Assembly (NCBI RefSeq): GCF_000006565.2
Contig: NC_031474.1
Span: 2,887,662-2,951,661, forward strand
Source of the DNA: Toxoplasma gondii ME49
Lineage: Eukaryota; Apicomplexa; Conoidasida; Eucoccidiorida; Sarcocystidae
DNA: 64,000 nucleotides
Direction: 5' to 3'
The notes below the pieces were generated by a model. It made no database searches and was not told the origin of the DNA. It saw nothing but the letters and a program-made list of their open reading frames with translations. Position 1 is the stretch's first letter. Every line of letters starts with the position of its first letter. Below, piece after piece: positions 49,239 to 63,093 of this stretch. A program made the translations under genes and the position numbers.

Positions 49239-49814
49239 TCACAGAACATAGAGATTGAGGGAAGATCCCCACCTCAGCGACTCGCGATCCTGAATCTTTG
49301 CTCCCCTCGCTCTGGTTACTCTTCCTTGCCGGCGTGGATCATCGCGAAACTGTCCTTGATGAAACAACGACAGCACGTCCCGCCAGAATTCCGCTGAAAC
49401 CGATGGGAAGAGAGTAACGGCTTTCAACCAGGTGAGCACCGAATTGCCGCCAGCAGCAACCCGTAGAAAGAATCGAACGTCATGAGACTCGCAAGGAAAG
49501 ACGCGAGTCCGATCCTTTTGGGGACAAAAAGGCGAGCCATCTAGACAGGTAGCGGGCGGTGTGGTGCCTCTAAGTTCCAGTGAGAATACAGCTGCTGCCT
49601 GCTCATCCGCAGGGATTAGAACAAACTGTTCGCTACAAAAACTCGGATCCTCGAGGGCATCGGCGCAGAAGTCGCGCCGCCTCGTGGAGATCAGGTGCCG
49701 TTTCTGCTCCTTCGTGTTCAAACATCTCGCTGCAGGCCTCCGTGTCGCCAGATTGTTTCCAGATTCTCTCTGTGCAATCTTTTTAAAACGCTGCGCAGCA
49801 TGTTTCCTTGTCAC
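49239..49814 (-). other. Unassigned 191-codon frame downstream of the membrane protein
   Basis: This minus-strand frame starts about 20 bases after the stop of the 387-residue membrane protein, in another frame. It contains runs that look protein-like (FCSEQFVLIPADEQAAAVF, VLTWLKAVTLFPSVSAEFW) but no domain I recognise. I found no strong donor near the 3' end of the upstream gene that would splice into it. Most likely it is an open stretch of the 3' untranslated region; a separate small gene is possible. Confidence 0.15.
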
Positions 49815-49834
49815 CGCTCCTCTCGCCCTCTTCT

Positions 49835-50998
49835 CTACGTCACATCCTTCTTCGTTTCGGATCCCACGGCCTTTCGTGGGGTCCCTGGTCGCTTGGCAAG
49901 GGGCTGGTGCTTATGGGAAAATCGTAGCACGGCTGAGTAGTCGAAACTCGGGTACTCGTTTAGCCAGCTTATCACGTCCCAAAAGAACATAAGATTTTTT
50001 GCCAGGAACACGTAGAAAACCAGCCGGTTGTGGAAGAAACGAAAAAGCAGTGTCCCAAGAGTCCGGGTTCCCCCTGTTCGCGCCACGGTCATCTGGTCGT
50101 AGTAGTCTCTGTAGACGAAGATATACGAGTCGAGGACTTGGAGAAAAAGCGTGGCGAAAAGGAGCGAAATTTTCCACCGCGCCTCGACCTTCAGTGCCTT
50201 TCGGCGATCTCGCACGCAACGCCGTTGCAGTCGTTCCTCGAGGCCCCGCGCGCTGGCAGGCACTTCGGCTCCGTTTGCCTGCGCCTTCCGTCTCGCTGTA
50301 AAGACCGCACGACGGCGCAACGCTTCTGCCGACTGCAGTGCCTTCTCACCACACGGGGCTTCCCGCGTTTCGTCGAGCGAGCGAGACTGAGACCTCGCAG
50401 GAAATGGAGAAAGGGACGGATGCGGCGAAAGCGTGCGGTCCTTGCTGACGTCCGCCTGACTAAGTCGCTCGCTGAGTGGCGTCCCCCAGACAGAACCCGG
50501 AGGCTCGGCTACGACCTCTGCTGTGTTTCCAGAAGAGATTTGTGAGTCAAAAATCCGGTGTTGCCCGGTTTGAACAGAAGAATTGCCTGCAGCAGTCTCC
50601 TGGTGTTCGTCCTCTGTCGTGCGATGGTGCAAGCCAGTTCCTCCACCCAGTCGTTCACGACCCTGCGACCTAGAGGACTGGTCGTCGCTCAACTCAGAAA
50701 CGCCATTCTCACCGGAAGAAATCAGTGAGGACCATTGATTGCCGACTTCAGCAAAGGAGACATCCAATAAGACGTCGCTCGTTCCAGGCTCGGAGCCGCC
50801 GTTCGCCGCGAGCGTGAACGGCAAGTGCTGAGGACTCCATGCCGCCAGGAGCAGCGCCAGCAGGGGGGGAAGAGCAAACACAGATCCAACAAGATTCTTG
50901 CACATTGCAGCCCTTCGGTAAAACATAGTACCCGACAGAATTCGAGTAGAAGTCGCTGGAGGCAGCGGCGGAACAAAGTCCGCCTTCTCGAGCTGCAT
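49835..50998 (-). CDS. Conserved-looking orphan membrane protein with N-terminal signal and paired C-terminal helices
   Basis: This intronless frame encodes 387 residues. A hydrophobic core at about residues 36-54 (VGSVFALPPLLALLLAAW) fits a signal peptide or anchor, especially if translation begins at the internal Met32 (genomic 50905), which would give a standard-length signal. Residues 65-225 are polar and low-complexity (Ser/Glu/Gly). A strongly basic stretch (225-270) precedes two hydrophobic segments, about 275-295 (WKISLLFATLFLQVLDSYIF) and 314-345 (LGTLLFRFFHNRLVFYVFLA and onward), followed by a short basic tail. There is no RRLxx motif. The compact hydrophobic C-terminal 115 residues are the part most likely to be conserved. 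I do not recognise the family; location in the secretory pathway is inferred from topology only. Confidence 0.65.
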   Translation of the reverse strand: MQLEKADFVPPLPPATSTRILSGTMFYRRAAMCKNLVGSVFALPPLLALLLAAWSPQHLPFTLAANGGSEPGTSDVLLDVSFAEVGNQWSSLISSGENGVSELSDDQSSRSQGRERLGGGTGLHHRTTEDEHQETAAGNSSVQTGQHRIFDSQISSGNTAEVVAEPPGSVWGTPLSERLSQADVSKDRTLSPHPSLSPFPARSQSRSLDETREAPCGEKALQSAEALRRRAVFTARRKAQANGAEVPASARGLEERLQRRCVRDRRKALKVEARWKISLLFATLFLQVLDSYIFVYRDYYDQMTVARTGGTRTLGTLLFRFFHNRLVFYVFLAKNLMFFWDVISWLNEYPSFDYSAVLRFSHKHQPLAKRPGTPRKAVGSETKKDVT

Positions 50999-53900
50999 AA
51001 GGGAGCTTTAGACCGGCGGGTCCCGCCGGTCTACAATGCCTCTCCCAGGTGTGTCACACGCGCATTCTACTCGCGTTTGAGAACGCGGAATAAATGTCAC
51101 TTTCATGAAGCCATATGTTGGAGAAGCCTCGTCTGTTTGTTGCAGAAAGGAATATCTGAATTTACGTACCCAGGCCGATTTTTAAGTCGCTGTTGTGCCT
51201 CTTCGCGGAGAGCGGAACTTACGGGGGACCTCCAGAGTCGGTGAAAAAAGTGGCGCGACAAATGCTCGGAGAAGGAAGGGAAACGCACAGGAAACGGGTC
51301 CGTCAAAATGGATGCATGTAACATAAAGTAGAGACTCTCGGTCTCCAAAGGACTCATCTGTGTCGTAGGGGAGCCTCAAGTTCTTTTTCGTGGACGTATG
51401 ATTCTCGCTTCGGAGGATGGGAAAGACACTCCGAACCCCCATACAGGAGTATGCTGGCGCGGCAAGCGGATGACGCAAGGAACTCACAGTCGTTGAGTTA
51501 AATGTAATTCGATGCAGCACGGGAAAATTGCTTTGCCGTTGTTCACAGTCTAATCTTGTGGGCCTGTGGTGAACCTGTTATTCAGACTAATGAGAGCAGT
51601 GGCCCCGTCTGCCTGCTGCTGCGTGAGGCTACGACACGAATTCTCCCGGCTTGCGCGCCACACTGCTTACAGGGTGGTTGACATTCCGGGAGTTAACATA
51701 TTTACTCGTATAGAACATGCGAAGACGCTTGAAAGAGATAAATGTACGATTAGTTTTTATTTCGTGTTGAGTTGCGCCCATGAAAACGGTAGGAGCACGG
51801 TCGTCGGTGGGTTTCTGATACAGCTCACGCAGCAGCTTCGCGAAATCCTGGCTGAATGAGACTTCTCTGCGATGCGGGAAAGAAACAGTTGCGTTCGGGC
51901 AGTGGGGATAAAAAAACGTCAAGAAACCACAACTCTTCTTAAACCGCCATAAAATGTTATTCAAAGCAACACCAGCAGTATCTCTTCGCTCACATTGTGC
52001 TCATATCTTTTGCGAACTGTGCGTCTAACTTGGCCACAGTCTCAGGCCAAGTCCTGTGGAGTGCTGTGTGCCGACCGTGGTCTGGTGGACTATAACCGGC
52101 GGCTAAAAAAGATATGACTCATGGTTCCGAGGAACTATCATAGGAAAATGGGAACTAACTAGGTGGTGTCTCTGCTCAGTTTATAGAAGCTTCACGGTTC
52201 AGACCGTCACCACCAGTGTATGCATCCAGTGAATTCACATGGGATTTTGCTTGTCACTCCCACAGACGTCAAACACGCGCACATGCGGAACGAAACCGTA
52301 ATCGCAGTACGTCGTCAATCCTGTACTAATCACACGTCTCCCGACCTAAAACACCCTGGTTGCTGCCTTTGGTTTGTAAGCACAGGATCTCACTCTCGTT
52401 TCGGTCCTCGCAGCACGGCAACGGCCTCCATGGTACCAAACGGCAACGGTTCTATCTATTATAGCCCTCAGGTCACCACACAAGACGTCTTATGGATGTT
52501 TCCGGATAGTCCGTCCTAAGTTGTCAACAATGCCCCTGTGATAGAACTGCACGTTCAAGTTTTTCCGGCTCTTGTCGAAAGCCGCCTGCTGGATGTTCTT
52601 GTCTGTACAACAAAAAGCGTGGTGCTCTCCAATCCCCATTTGGAATGTCTTAGCAGATGTGGGTGAGGTGCGTATCTCAACTCTATTGTTTTTCGTTGGT
52701 AGATATATCAGCCGTAATTTGCTGGCAAGGTGTGCCAAACGCCACCGTGCCAAGTCAGTGTCGATAGTCCACCGAAGTGCGTCCAAACAGTCGCAGAAAA
52801 AGTGTGTTCACCTGGTTAATTGCTCCCCGTTCGTTGAAGTGTTTTTCAGGATTGCTGGTGTATACATACGAAGTCTCTCTTACAAGATGTGCGTGCTGGA
52901 GGAGTTAACGTGATGGATGCATAGTCCTCCCGAATTCGACCAGCAACCTCACAAATAGGTGGGCTCAGTCACGTCATTGTGCGCGTCTAGCAAGAGAAGA
53001 GTATGAAGCATCAAAACCGAATCCTCTCTCGAAAGGAATTTCCTGAGCCAACACGAGTTCCGCTTCAGCCTTGAAGCCTCAAGGACAGAGGAAACTTGGG
53101 TGCCTTGGCAGCGCAACTCGATAACCAGGGCAGTGTGTTCGCAAGGCAGTGCTGAAGCTCCACAGGTTTTGCGACACACATTCCTATCCCTCCTATCCTT
53201 GTCATCTCTTCCAACATAGGGTTTATCCAAGAGACAGTGGGTCGGCGCAGATATCAGCTCCGTGGTTTCAACAGTTCCCACGGTGCCAGCAGCGGAACTG
53301 ATGTAGACGCGGGAATTGTCGAATGGTAAGACAGATAGGAGAGGTCATCTGCCCCCTTGTTAAGTCGACAGTCAGCACAGGTTTCTTATCCTTTGATATG
53401 ATCATTCACAGGGAACACGGAAAATTCATCCGGGTCAACCAATTACCGCCGGTTTCAGAGAACCTGCTCAAGCAGCCAGTATCCAGGCCAAGGGCTCGGG
53501 GGGTTCGAGCGTGGGGTGGCAGTTGAGAGCCAGACGCTACCGCCAAGCTGGAGGCGCAGCTGTTCGCGTAGCCGTCCGTTCCGCGTGCATTGGAATTTTA
53601 AAAGGAATTCACCCATTGTTTTACTGTATACGTCTCATGCAAACTTCGTTTTTGGTTGTTAAAATCCGGGCCGATCTACACTTCTGCCCATTCGAGGCAC
53701 CACTACGACCTGTATGAATCTTCCCCCTTGCGACTGTTCCTGTCGCGGACGGTGCGGACTTGACAGCTCCTGTGCTTGCTGGCCCAACTGTTGAGCTGGC
53801 GCGGTGAACAGAATCGAGACGGGAGCTGTCCCATACTTGAGGACCCCCCGCGTTCCCCCTCAACCGCCTCAACAAATCTCAGGAAGGATCTGCGTGCTAA

Positions 53901-54312
53901 AAGTCTTTTCTTTTCCAGAAGTTGGACCGATCCTGGCCCCAAGGTTGAGATTTGGTTTCGGACAATCGACTATCAGAGAGCTGATTTTCTGCTCGTGGCT
54001 GGTTGAGCGATACCCCAGTACAGCCGTCACCCCAAATACGCAGGACTTCGCCCCGCAGCCGCGCCATCTTCTTTGACGCGCATGCGGCGTTCTTGTCCTC
54101 TACTCCCCAAGAGTTCCGTTTATGTTTACCTTCAATCTGCGCGAAAGGAGTCAGCCCAGGACGCTGTAGAACATCAGGAACTCTGAGTGGAAAGCAGCAG
54201 CTAGTTAACCATCTTCCTAGGCCGTTCACGTCGATTCCGCGCCCGCGACAAACGGGAAATCGCTGTGGTCTTTTTGAGCTGCTTCCGACAGTAGGTTTTC
54301 CGCTCTACAGAA
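50999..54312. other. 3.3-kb gap without a recognisable gene
   Basis: This gap lies between the divergently oriented orphan membrane protein and the 295-residue orphan. Many short frames occur on both strands (for example 52220-52519 and 52572-52913 plus, 51629-51964 and 52949-53281 minus), but none has domain support or connects through phased splice sites. TTTTCTTTTCCAG at about 53906-53918 is a good acceptor-like site and could end an intron in the 5' untranslated region of the gene at 54313. A non-coding transcript cannot be excluded. Confidence 0.4.
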
Positions 54313-55200
54313 ATGGCGTCTGAGCTGTACAAGATTCCCCCGGGTATCGTGATGGAGGACCAAGACGAGTCAGCGACCGTTTGCTCTTCGCAGTTAGAAA
54401 CAGCCGAAATTATCGTTTGCCCCGTGCCAGGTTCTAGCAAAGCCCATTCGGTGGTCCCCCCTCTGCCTCCTGTTAACTACACGACTGTTCGTCCAGGATC
54501 CACGTCAATTAATATGTATCCTGGGGTTGAGAAGGCGCCGTTCATGTATCCGTCGGCAACGCCGCAAGACTCATGGGCACCCATGAAAGTGTTACCGCAA
54601 CTGCGGATCCCCGAGAATGGTATCTCGCTAAAAGACGTGGTTCGTGAGGGCCTTGGCAAGATGGCTCAGCTTCTCTATAAGATCTGCGGTGAACCTGTCC
54701 CTTCGAACGAGCTTTATTTCTTGCACTATGTACCCAGTCCTCAACAGGAAGTGGTATATGGACGAAGTCCGTGTGTCTACACCCGTGGTGCCTCCCCCAC
54801 CTTTGCTGCGCCGCAGACACAGCCAACTTATACCATGGAGACTGTCCGGCGACAGGCAGTTGCTGCACCCGCACAGACGGTATTGATGGTACCCGCGAGT
54901 GCACGGGCCAGTTCTTGGGCAGTCCATGAGTTCCACAAGCCTCTCAAGGAACAGCCGGCCGCCAGGCCAGACCCGCAGAAACTGCTCTGCTTTGGGCATC
55001 AAGGCGACGAGCGCAAGCTATGTTTTGGTCTTTTGACTCTTCCTCCTCGTCAAATCAAATACGACTTCGTTACCGAGAGGACGCCGATATGCTTCGATAT
55101 GTGGTCAAAAGATACCTTTGTGGCTGTATGCCGCAAATGTCGACAGCGCCTTAGCAAGTGCCCGCACTGCCACAAGCAAAGTGTTATTTTCCACCCCTGA
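54313..55200 (+). CDS. Orphan protein with C-terminal CxxC-x6-CxxC motif
   Basis: This intronless frame encodes 295 residues and begins at an ATG in the context AGAAATGGC, a good eukaryotic start. The first 150 residues are Pro/Val/Ser-rich with many short turns (for example KAPFMYPSATPQDSWAP). A more ordered stretch around residues 105-137 reads GISLKDVVREGLGKMAQLLY and onward. The C-terminus is cysteine-rich: paired LCFGHQGDERKLCFG, then at 273-286 CRKCRQRLSKCPHC, a C-x2-C-x6-C-x2-C pattern that could bind zinc as a small ribbon. There is no signal peptide or transmembrane helix, so a cytosolic or cytoskeletal role is possible. I do not recognise the family. It converges on the aminodeoxychorismate synthase gene, with 680 bp between stops. 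Confidence 0.75.
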   Translation: MASELYKIPPGIVMEDQDESATVCSSQLETAEIIVCPVPGSSKAHSVVPPLPPVNYTTVRPGSTSINMYPGVEKAPFMYPSATPQDSWAPMKVLPQLRIPENGISLKDVVREGLGKMAQLLYKICGEPVPSNELYFLHYVPSPQQEVVYGRSPCVYTRGASPTFAAPQTQPTYTMETVRRQAVAAPAQTVLMVPASARASSWAVHEFHKPLKEQPAARPDPQKLLCFGHQGDERKLCFGLLTLPPRQIKYDFVTERTPICFDMWSKDTFVAVCRKCRQRLSKCPHCHKQSVIFHP

Positions 55201-55880
55201 CTGCAGACCAGGTGTACTGAAAGGTGGATAGGATAAACACGAAAGTAACTGTTGCCACATGTCTTTCGGCCCGCTTTTACGCCCCAGTGTTCGGTGATCC
55301 AACCGCATGAAGGGCTACTTTAGTCTGTTCGTATATCATCTAAGCATATTTCCTTTCATGCTGGAAAACTGGCAGAGCCTACACCCATTCCTGGAGGGTG
55401 TATTCGAGGCAATCTCCGACTGCCTCACATGGCACCGTCGTTGAGGGCGTCTCTGCCCCTGTTGATATAGTTTTCGTCGCCTGCGTACGTTACATGAGTG
55501 AACGCCGTGATTTTACAGTGCCCACGTTTTTAAGAGGAACGGCCAGGCACGATTGATCCATCGGTTCACCTGTGCCTCAAATGGCAGTTCTTGAAACGGA
55601 CCTGAGTTTTTAAAAAGCTCTACTTCTTCGTACGAATAACCTTTGTTTTCCACAAGCGTTCCAGAAAAAGAAGCCTCCTTCCAGTTTTCGCTACTGGGGA
55701 AGTGCCCCTGGGCACTTTGTGGAGGGATCGGCCAGCTGCTGAGTGGGGGCAGCACCTGAAAAATGGACAGACGCACGGTAGTGCATATCCGTGCTCGAGA
55801 TGTCGTATCAAAAACGGGTCAGTCTCGTTGTGGCCAGACGCATTCGTTTCTTTATTTGCTGTGTCCGCCACCTGAAGTTT
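55201..55880. other. Spacer between convergent genes
   Basis: This 680-bp spacer lies between the stop of the four-cysteine orphan (plus) and the stop of aminodeoxychorismate synthase (minus). It contains only short frames without domains (for example 55513-55776 minus) and probably consists of both 3' untranslated regions. Confidence 0.5.
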
Positions 55881-59882
<4,002 letters not shown>

Positions 59883-60161
59883 GCTGATTTAATTACAACG
59901 GTGACACGAAACTCTATTATTGCCAAGATATGAGTCGGGAAACGGCGTGCTGGAGCAGGCGTTACGGTCATAATTCCAGCCTGCACGGCAGCGTTGCATG
60001 TCAAAGCCTCGCTGTATGCCACGTTCGAGCCCGTTGCACTGCCGCATGTCGTTTACATGCGCACGCTGCTGTACAGACACGCAAGACACGTAGACGAACT
60101 CAACAGCTTCATCCGGATTTTTACCCAGTTCTCCGAACATTTAGTCGCAAGCTGCCAAACA
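59883..60161. promoter_or_regulatory. Short head-to-head promoter interval
   Basis: Only 279 bp separate the start codons of aminodeoxychorismate synthase (minus) and the carboxypeptidase (plus). Both 5' untranslated regions and promoters must lie here or reach into the opposite gene, so a shared bidirectional promoter is likely. I could not pick out a specific factor site. Confidence 0.55.
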
Positions 60162-61823
60162 ATGAAGTGCGTCCCTGGGCTGGCTGTCATCGCTGGCACT
60201 TTTGTGGCGATGCTAAGGGCGTCCGCCGAGTTGCCACACTACTACCATACTACGCCCCAACTCAAAGAAGAGGTGGAGAAATTAGGGAAGGACTGCGACG
60301 GATTTAGTGTCCACCATGAGCCGATCGGCAACGACCACACTATTGAGTTTGTTACTGTCTCACGTGCAAGCGGAACTCGAGACAGATTCTTCCTGCTGGC
60401 GGGTGAACACTCAAGGGAATTAATTTCGGCGGAAAGCGCCCTGCACTTTCTCCAGGGTAAGGCAGCTCCATCTGCTTATTCCGCAGCTTCATCGTACTGC
60501 GCGTGCTACAGTCCTATGTGAAAGAGAAACGAAGCTGGCAGAGAAAGCAGGAAAAGTGCTTCAGCACACAAACATCCAAGTTGTCGTGAACGGAAATCCG
60601 GTGTCCCGGGCGAAGGTGGAGGCGGGTGATTTCTGTGTAAGGCAACTACGCACAATCCGGTCTCTGGCAGCGGCACTCCAGCTTCGCCTTTTTGCAGCTG
60701 CGAGGAAACGAGAATAACGTCGACTTAAACCGCAACTGGGGAGGCAAGTTATCAGCGATTGATAAGGTGTTAATCTGTGGTGACGCTTGTCTGACTATAG
60801 ATCACTGGAACTCTGCAGCGGCAAACGCGGAGACAAGTCCGGGCAATAAAGCTTTCTCTGGTCAGTAGCCAAGTTCCACCGCTTGTAAGGAAATTCACCG
60901 TCATGAAAATGCACACTACAGAGCCTGAGACGCAAGCATTTGCCAAAGCTGTCACGTCGTTCAAGCCACACATCTTCCTTTCGGTTCATTCAGGTGAGCA
61001 GTACGTGGCTTTTGAGAGTGCGAAACGGCATCCGGTTTTCTGGTAGACAGGCACCTTAGGGATGTACATGCCGTGGGCCTTTTCTGCAGAAGAACCAGCA
61101 CGGAATGAGCAAGCAATGGAGTGTGTACTCATACAACAAGTCGTGTTTCAAACGTCAGTGAAATTGGGTCATCAGGTCTGTTTTGAAGGAGGTTGACGAG
61201 AAGTTCTGTCGCTGTCCCTACGGTAAGGACGGATGCACGCAGGCCGTTGCCGCAGAGAGACTAGTCAGGGTGTTTCAGGAGCAGCAGGGAAAGAAGTCGG
61301 GTACCAGAGTTCTGGTACTTGCCTCGACTTTGTGTATGACAAGCTAAAGACGCCCTTGTCGTTTGCGGTAGAGGTGTGCAACTTGCCGAGGGCCTCCGAT
61401 TTTCACTTCAAGTCAAACATCGTCAGATTTACGCCCACCCCAACAGACAAGCTGAGCTCCATAAAGCATGGAAGAAGGAAATCAAGTTTTTGGATCCCCA
61501 CTCAGACTTCAGTGGATTAGGACACCCACGGCGCACGCGCATCGGCAAAGGACCGCATTTTGCCATAATGCCGGAGCCAGCAGATGCTTACAATGAATGC
61601 TTTGAGGTACACCACCATGACTCACCTGATATCAGATCAGCTTAATCCCTCCGTGTTCAGCAATTTAATCCGAATAGCGAAGAAGACTTTTCTTCCACGC
61701 TAATGAACTGGAGCGAGGTAACGGATTGACCTTGCAACGCAAGGAGATGAGATTGACTGTTGCTTCCGTTAGGCGTATCTGGAACTCATTGAAAAGTCTA
61801 GCGAACAGCTGAGGAATCTGTAG
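60162..61823 (+). CDS. Secreted M14 zinc carboxypeptidase, 11 exons with tiny introns
   Basis: M14 carboxypeptidases remove C-terminal residues from peptides using one zinc. Exons are 60162-60456, 60512-60636, 60698-60743, 60801-60860, 60922-60993, 61051-61120, 61176-61222, 61279-61373, 61427-61606, 61661-61717 and 61773-61823; all phases agree and the product is 365 residues. A signal peptide (MKCVPGLAVIAGTFVAMLRA) precedes the mature start near residue 23. The catalytic set is complete: zinc ligands H83 and E86 in GEHSRE and H198 in SVHS, N151/R152 in VDLNRNW, Y247 in GYQSSG, and E270 in SFAVEIY. L254 sits where carboxypeptidase A has Ile255, which hints at preference for hydrophobic C-termini. 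There is no propeptide of the pancreatic type. Introns measure 55, 61, 57, 61, 57, 55, 56, 53, 54 and 55 nt, and the third begins GCAAGT instead of GT. Read without these introns the gene looks full of frameshifts, but it is intact. Confidence 0.88.
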
Positions 61824-63093
61824 GTTAACCTGGGTCGCAGAAGTGCGCCAAGCGAACGGATTTGGTGCTTTAGCACCGCAACTGAACAGCTCGGTCGCCC
61901 TCATGTAATTGAGACTGGCACCACCACTTGTACTTTTGGTTGATTGCAGCTGTGAAACTGCCCGAACCATTCGAACACAATCAAGGCTTGAGCAGGGTTC
62001 CTGTTAGAATGTGGTGCTGTTGTGCAGTTGAATTGCTAAGCATTTTGATCGTTAAGTACAACGTAACCCTCGCGTCCCGACGGGCTGATTACCCGAGTTA
62101 CTGGGTGACTTGAGACCTCGCAGAAAATTAACCATCCTCGCTACAATCGTGCGTGCCCCGTGGTCCGAAAGATCCTCCAATGACTTGCCCTTCCCCGGTC
62201 AGTCACTTTTCTTGCGCGCTTCTGGGAAAGGATGACGACCAGAACTTGCGGAGGTACCTCGTCGGGGGGTTGGCCGAGGAAAGTAGAAAATATGACGTTC
62301 ATTACTGCGAGCAGTCCATCTTTAGTTTTTATACGGAGTCGACTTCTTGTCCGCATGATGCTGCGGGGTTCATAGTCTCCTTTGCGAAGATGCGTTCAGA
62401 AGTCTTAGATTCTCTGTGGCACCCCAAAGTGTCCGACGAATGCATGCCCCGGCAGACAGTTTGACAGACACCTCGGCACCGAATAGACAACTTCGGCGTC
62501 ATAACGGTTCAAGCGCCTTCGTCAGTTCTGGTTCCGATGCCTTGCGGATACTTCCAAATTTGGAAAAGGACTGCTCGAATGAATGTACCCATTCTTGCAG
62601 GCTTTACGATTTGTTTAGGGCCCGACGGCCGCCCAGTGTTCTCAGCCGATGGTTTGTGCTCGGAGGAGCAGCCACATGGAAAGCGAGCGGCCTTCGCCGT
62701 CCAAGTGTGCAGCAGGCATAACCCACGGTAGAAATGCCGCTGTCGAAAAAAAGTGACGCCAGGCTCTTACAATTCGTTTTCACTTTCCTTTTCGTTCTTT
62801 TCCAGTAATTGCTTGGAAATGTTTGCTGGCCTGCTGGAGCGCTTCGCATGACTGGAGGGTTTGTTCACTGCGGGGTTCGTTAGAGTCGCCTCCGGCGGCG
62901 GCTTTTTTGTGGGGTCGCCAGCAGTGGGTGCGATATCCGTCTCTAGCAAGAGACACGGCACAGTAGGACAACGATGTTGCACGTCATTGAAATATTTTGA
63001 TCGGAGTTCGTGTACTGTTTCTTACTGCGGGAAATTGATTCGACAACGGCGTTGTCGCCACTTTTGCGACACCAGCGCCTACTCATTTGTGAA
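61824..63093. other. Intergenic / possible 5' region of the BTB gene
   Basis: This 1.3-kb stretch lies between the carboxypeptidase stop and the first clear codon of the KCTD-type gene. Frames at 62153-62464 and 62416-62721 (plus) have no domain that I recognise. It may contain a 5' untranslated exon of the BTB gene, because a strong acceptor-like site follows at 63125-63138. Confidence 0.4.

Noticed and set aside
60487..60511. Acceptor at CCGCAG (60486) for the second carboxypeptidase exon
   Set aside because: It puts the following sequence in the wrong phase and leads to a stop; the acceptor CTACAG ending at 60511 restores LCERETKLAEK and onward.
60457..61823. Carboxypeptidase read as a pseudogene with several frameshifts and stops
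   Set aside because: Every apparent break coincides with a 53-61 nt segment bounded by splice consensus, and removing them gives one phased frame with all catalytic residues.
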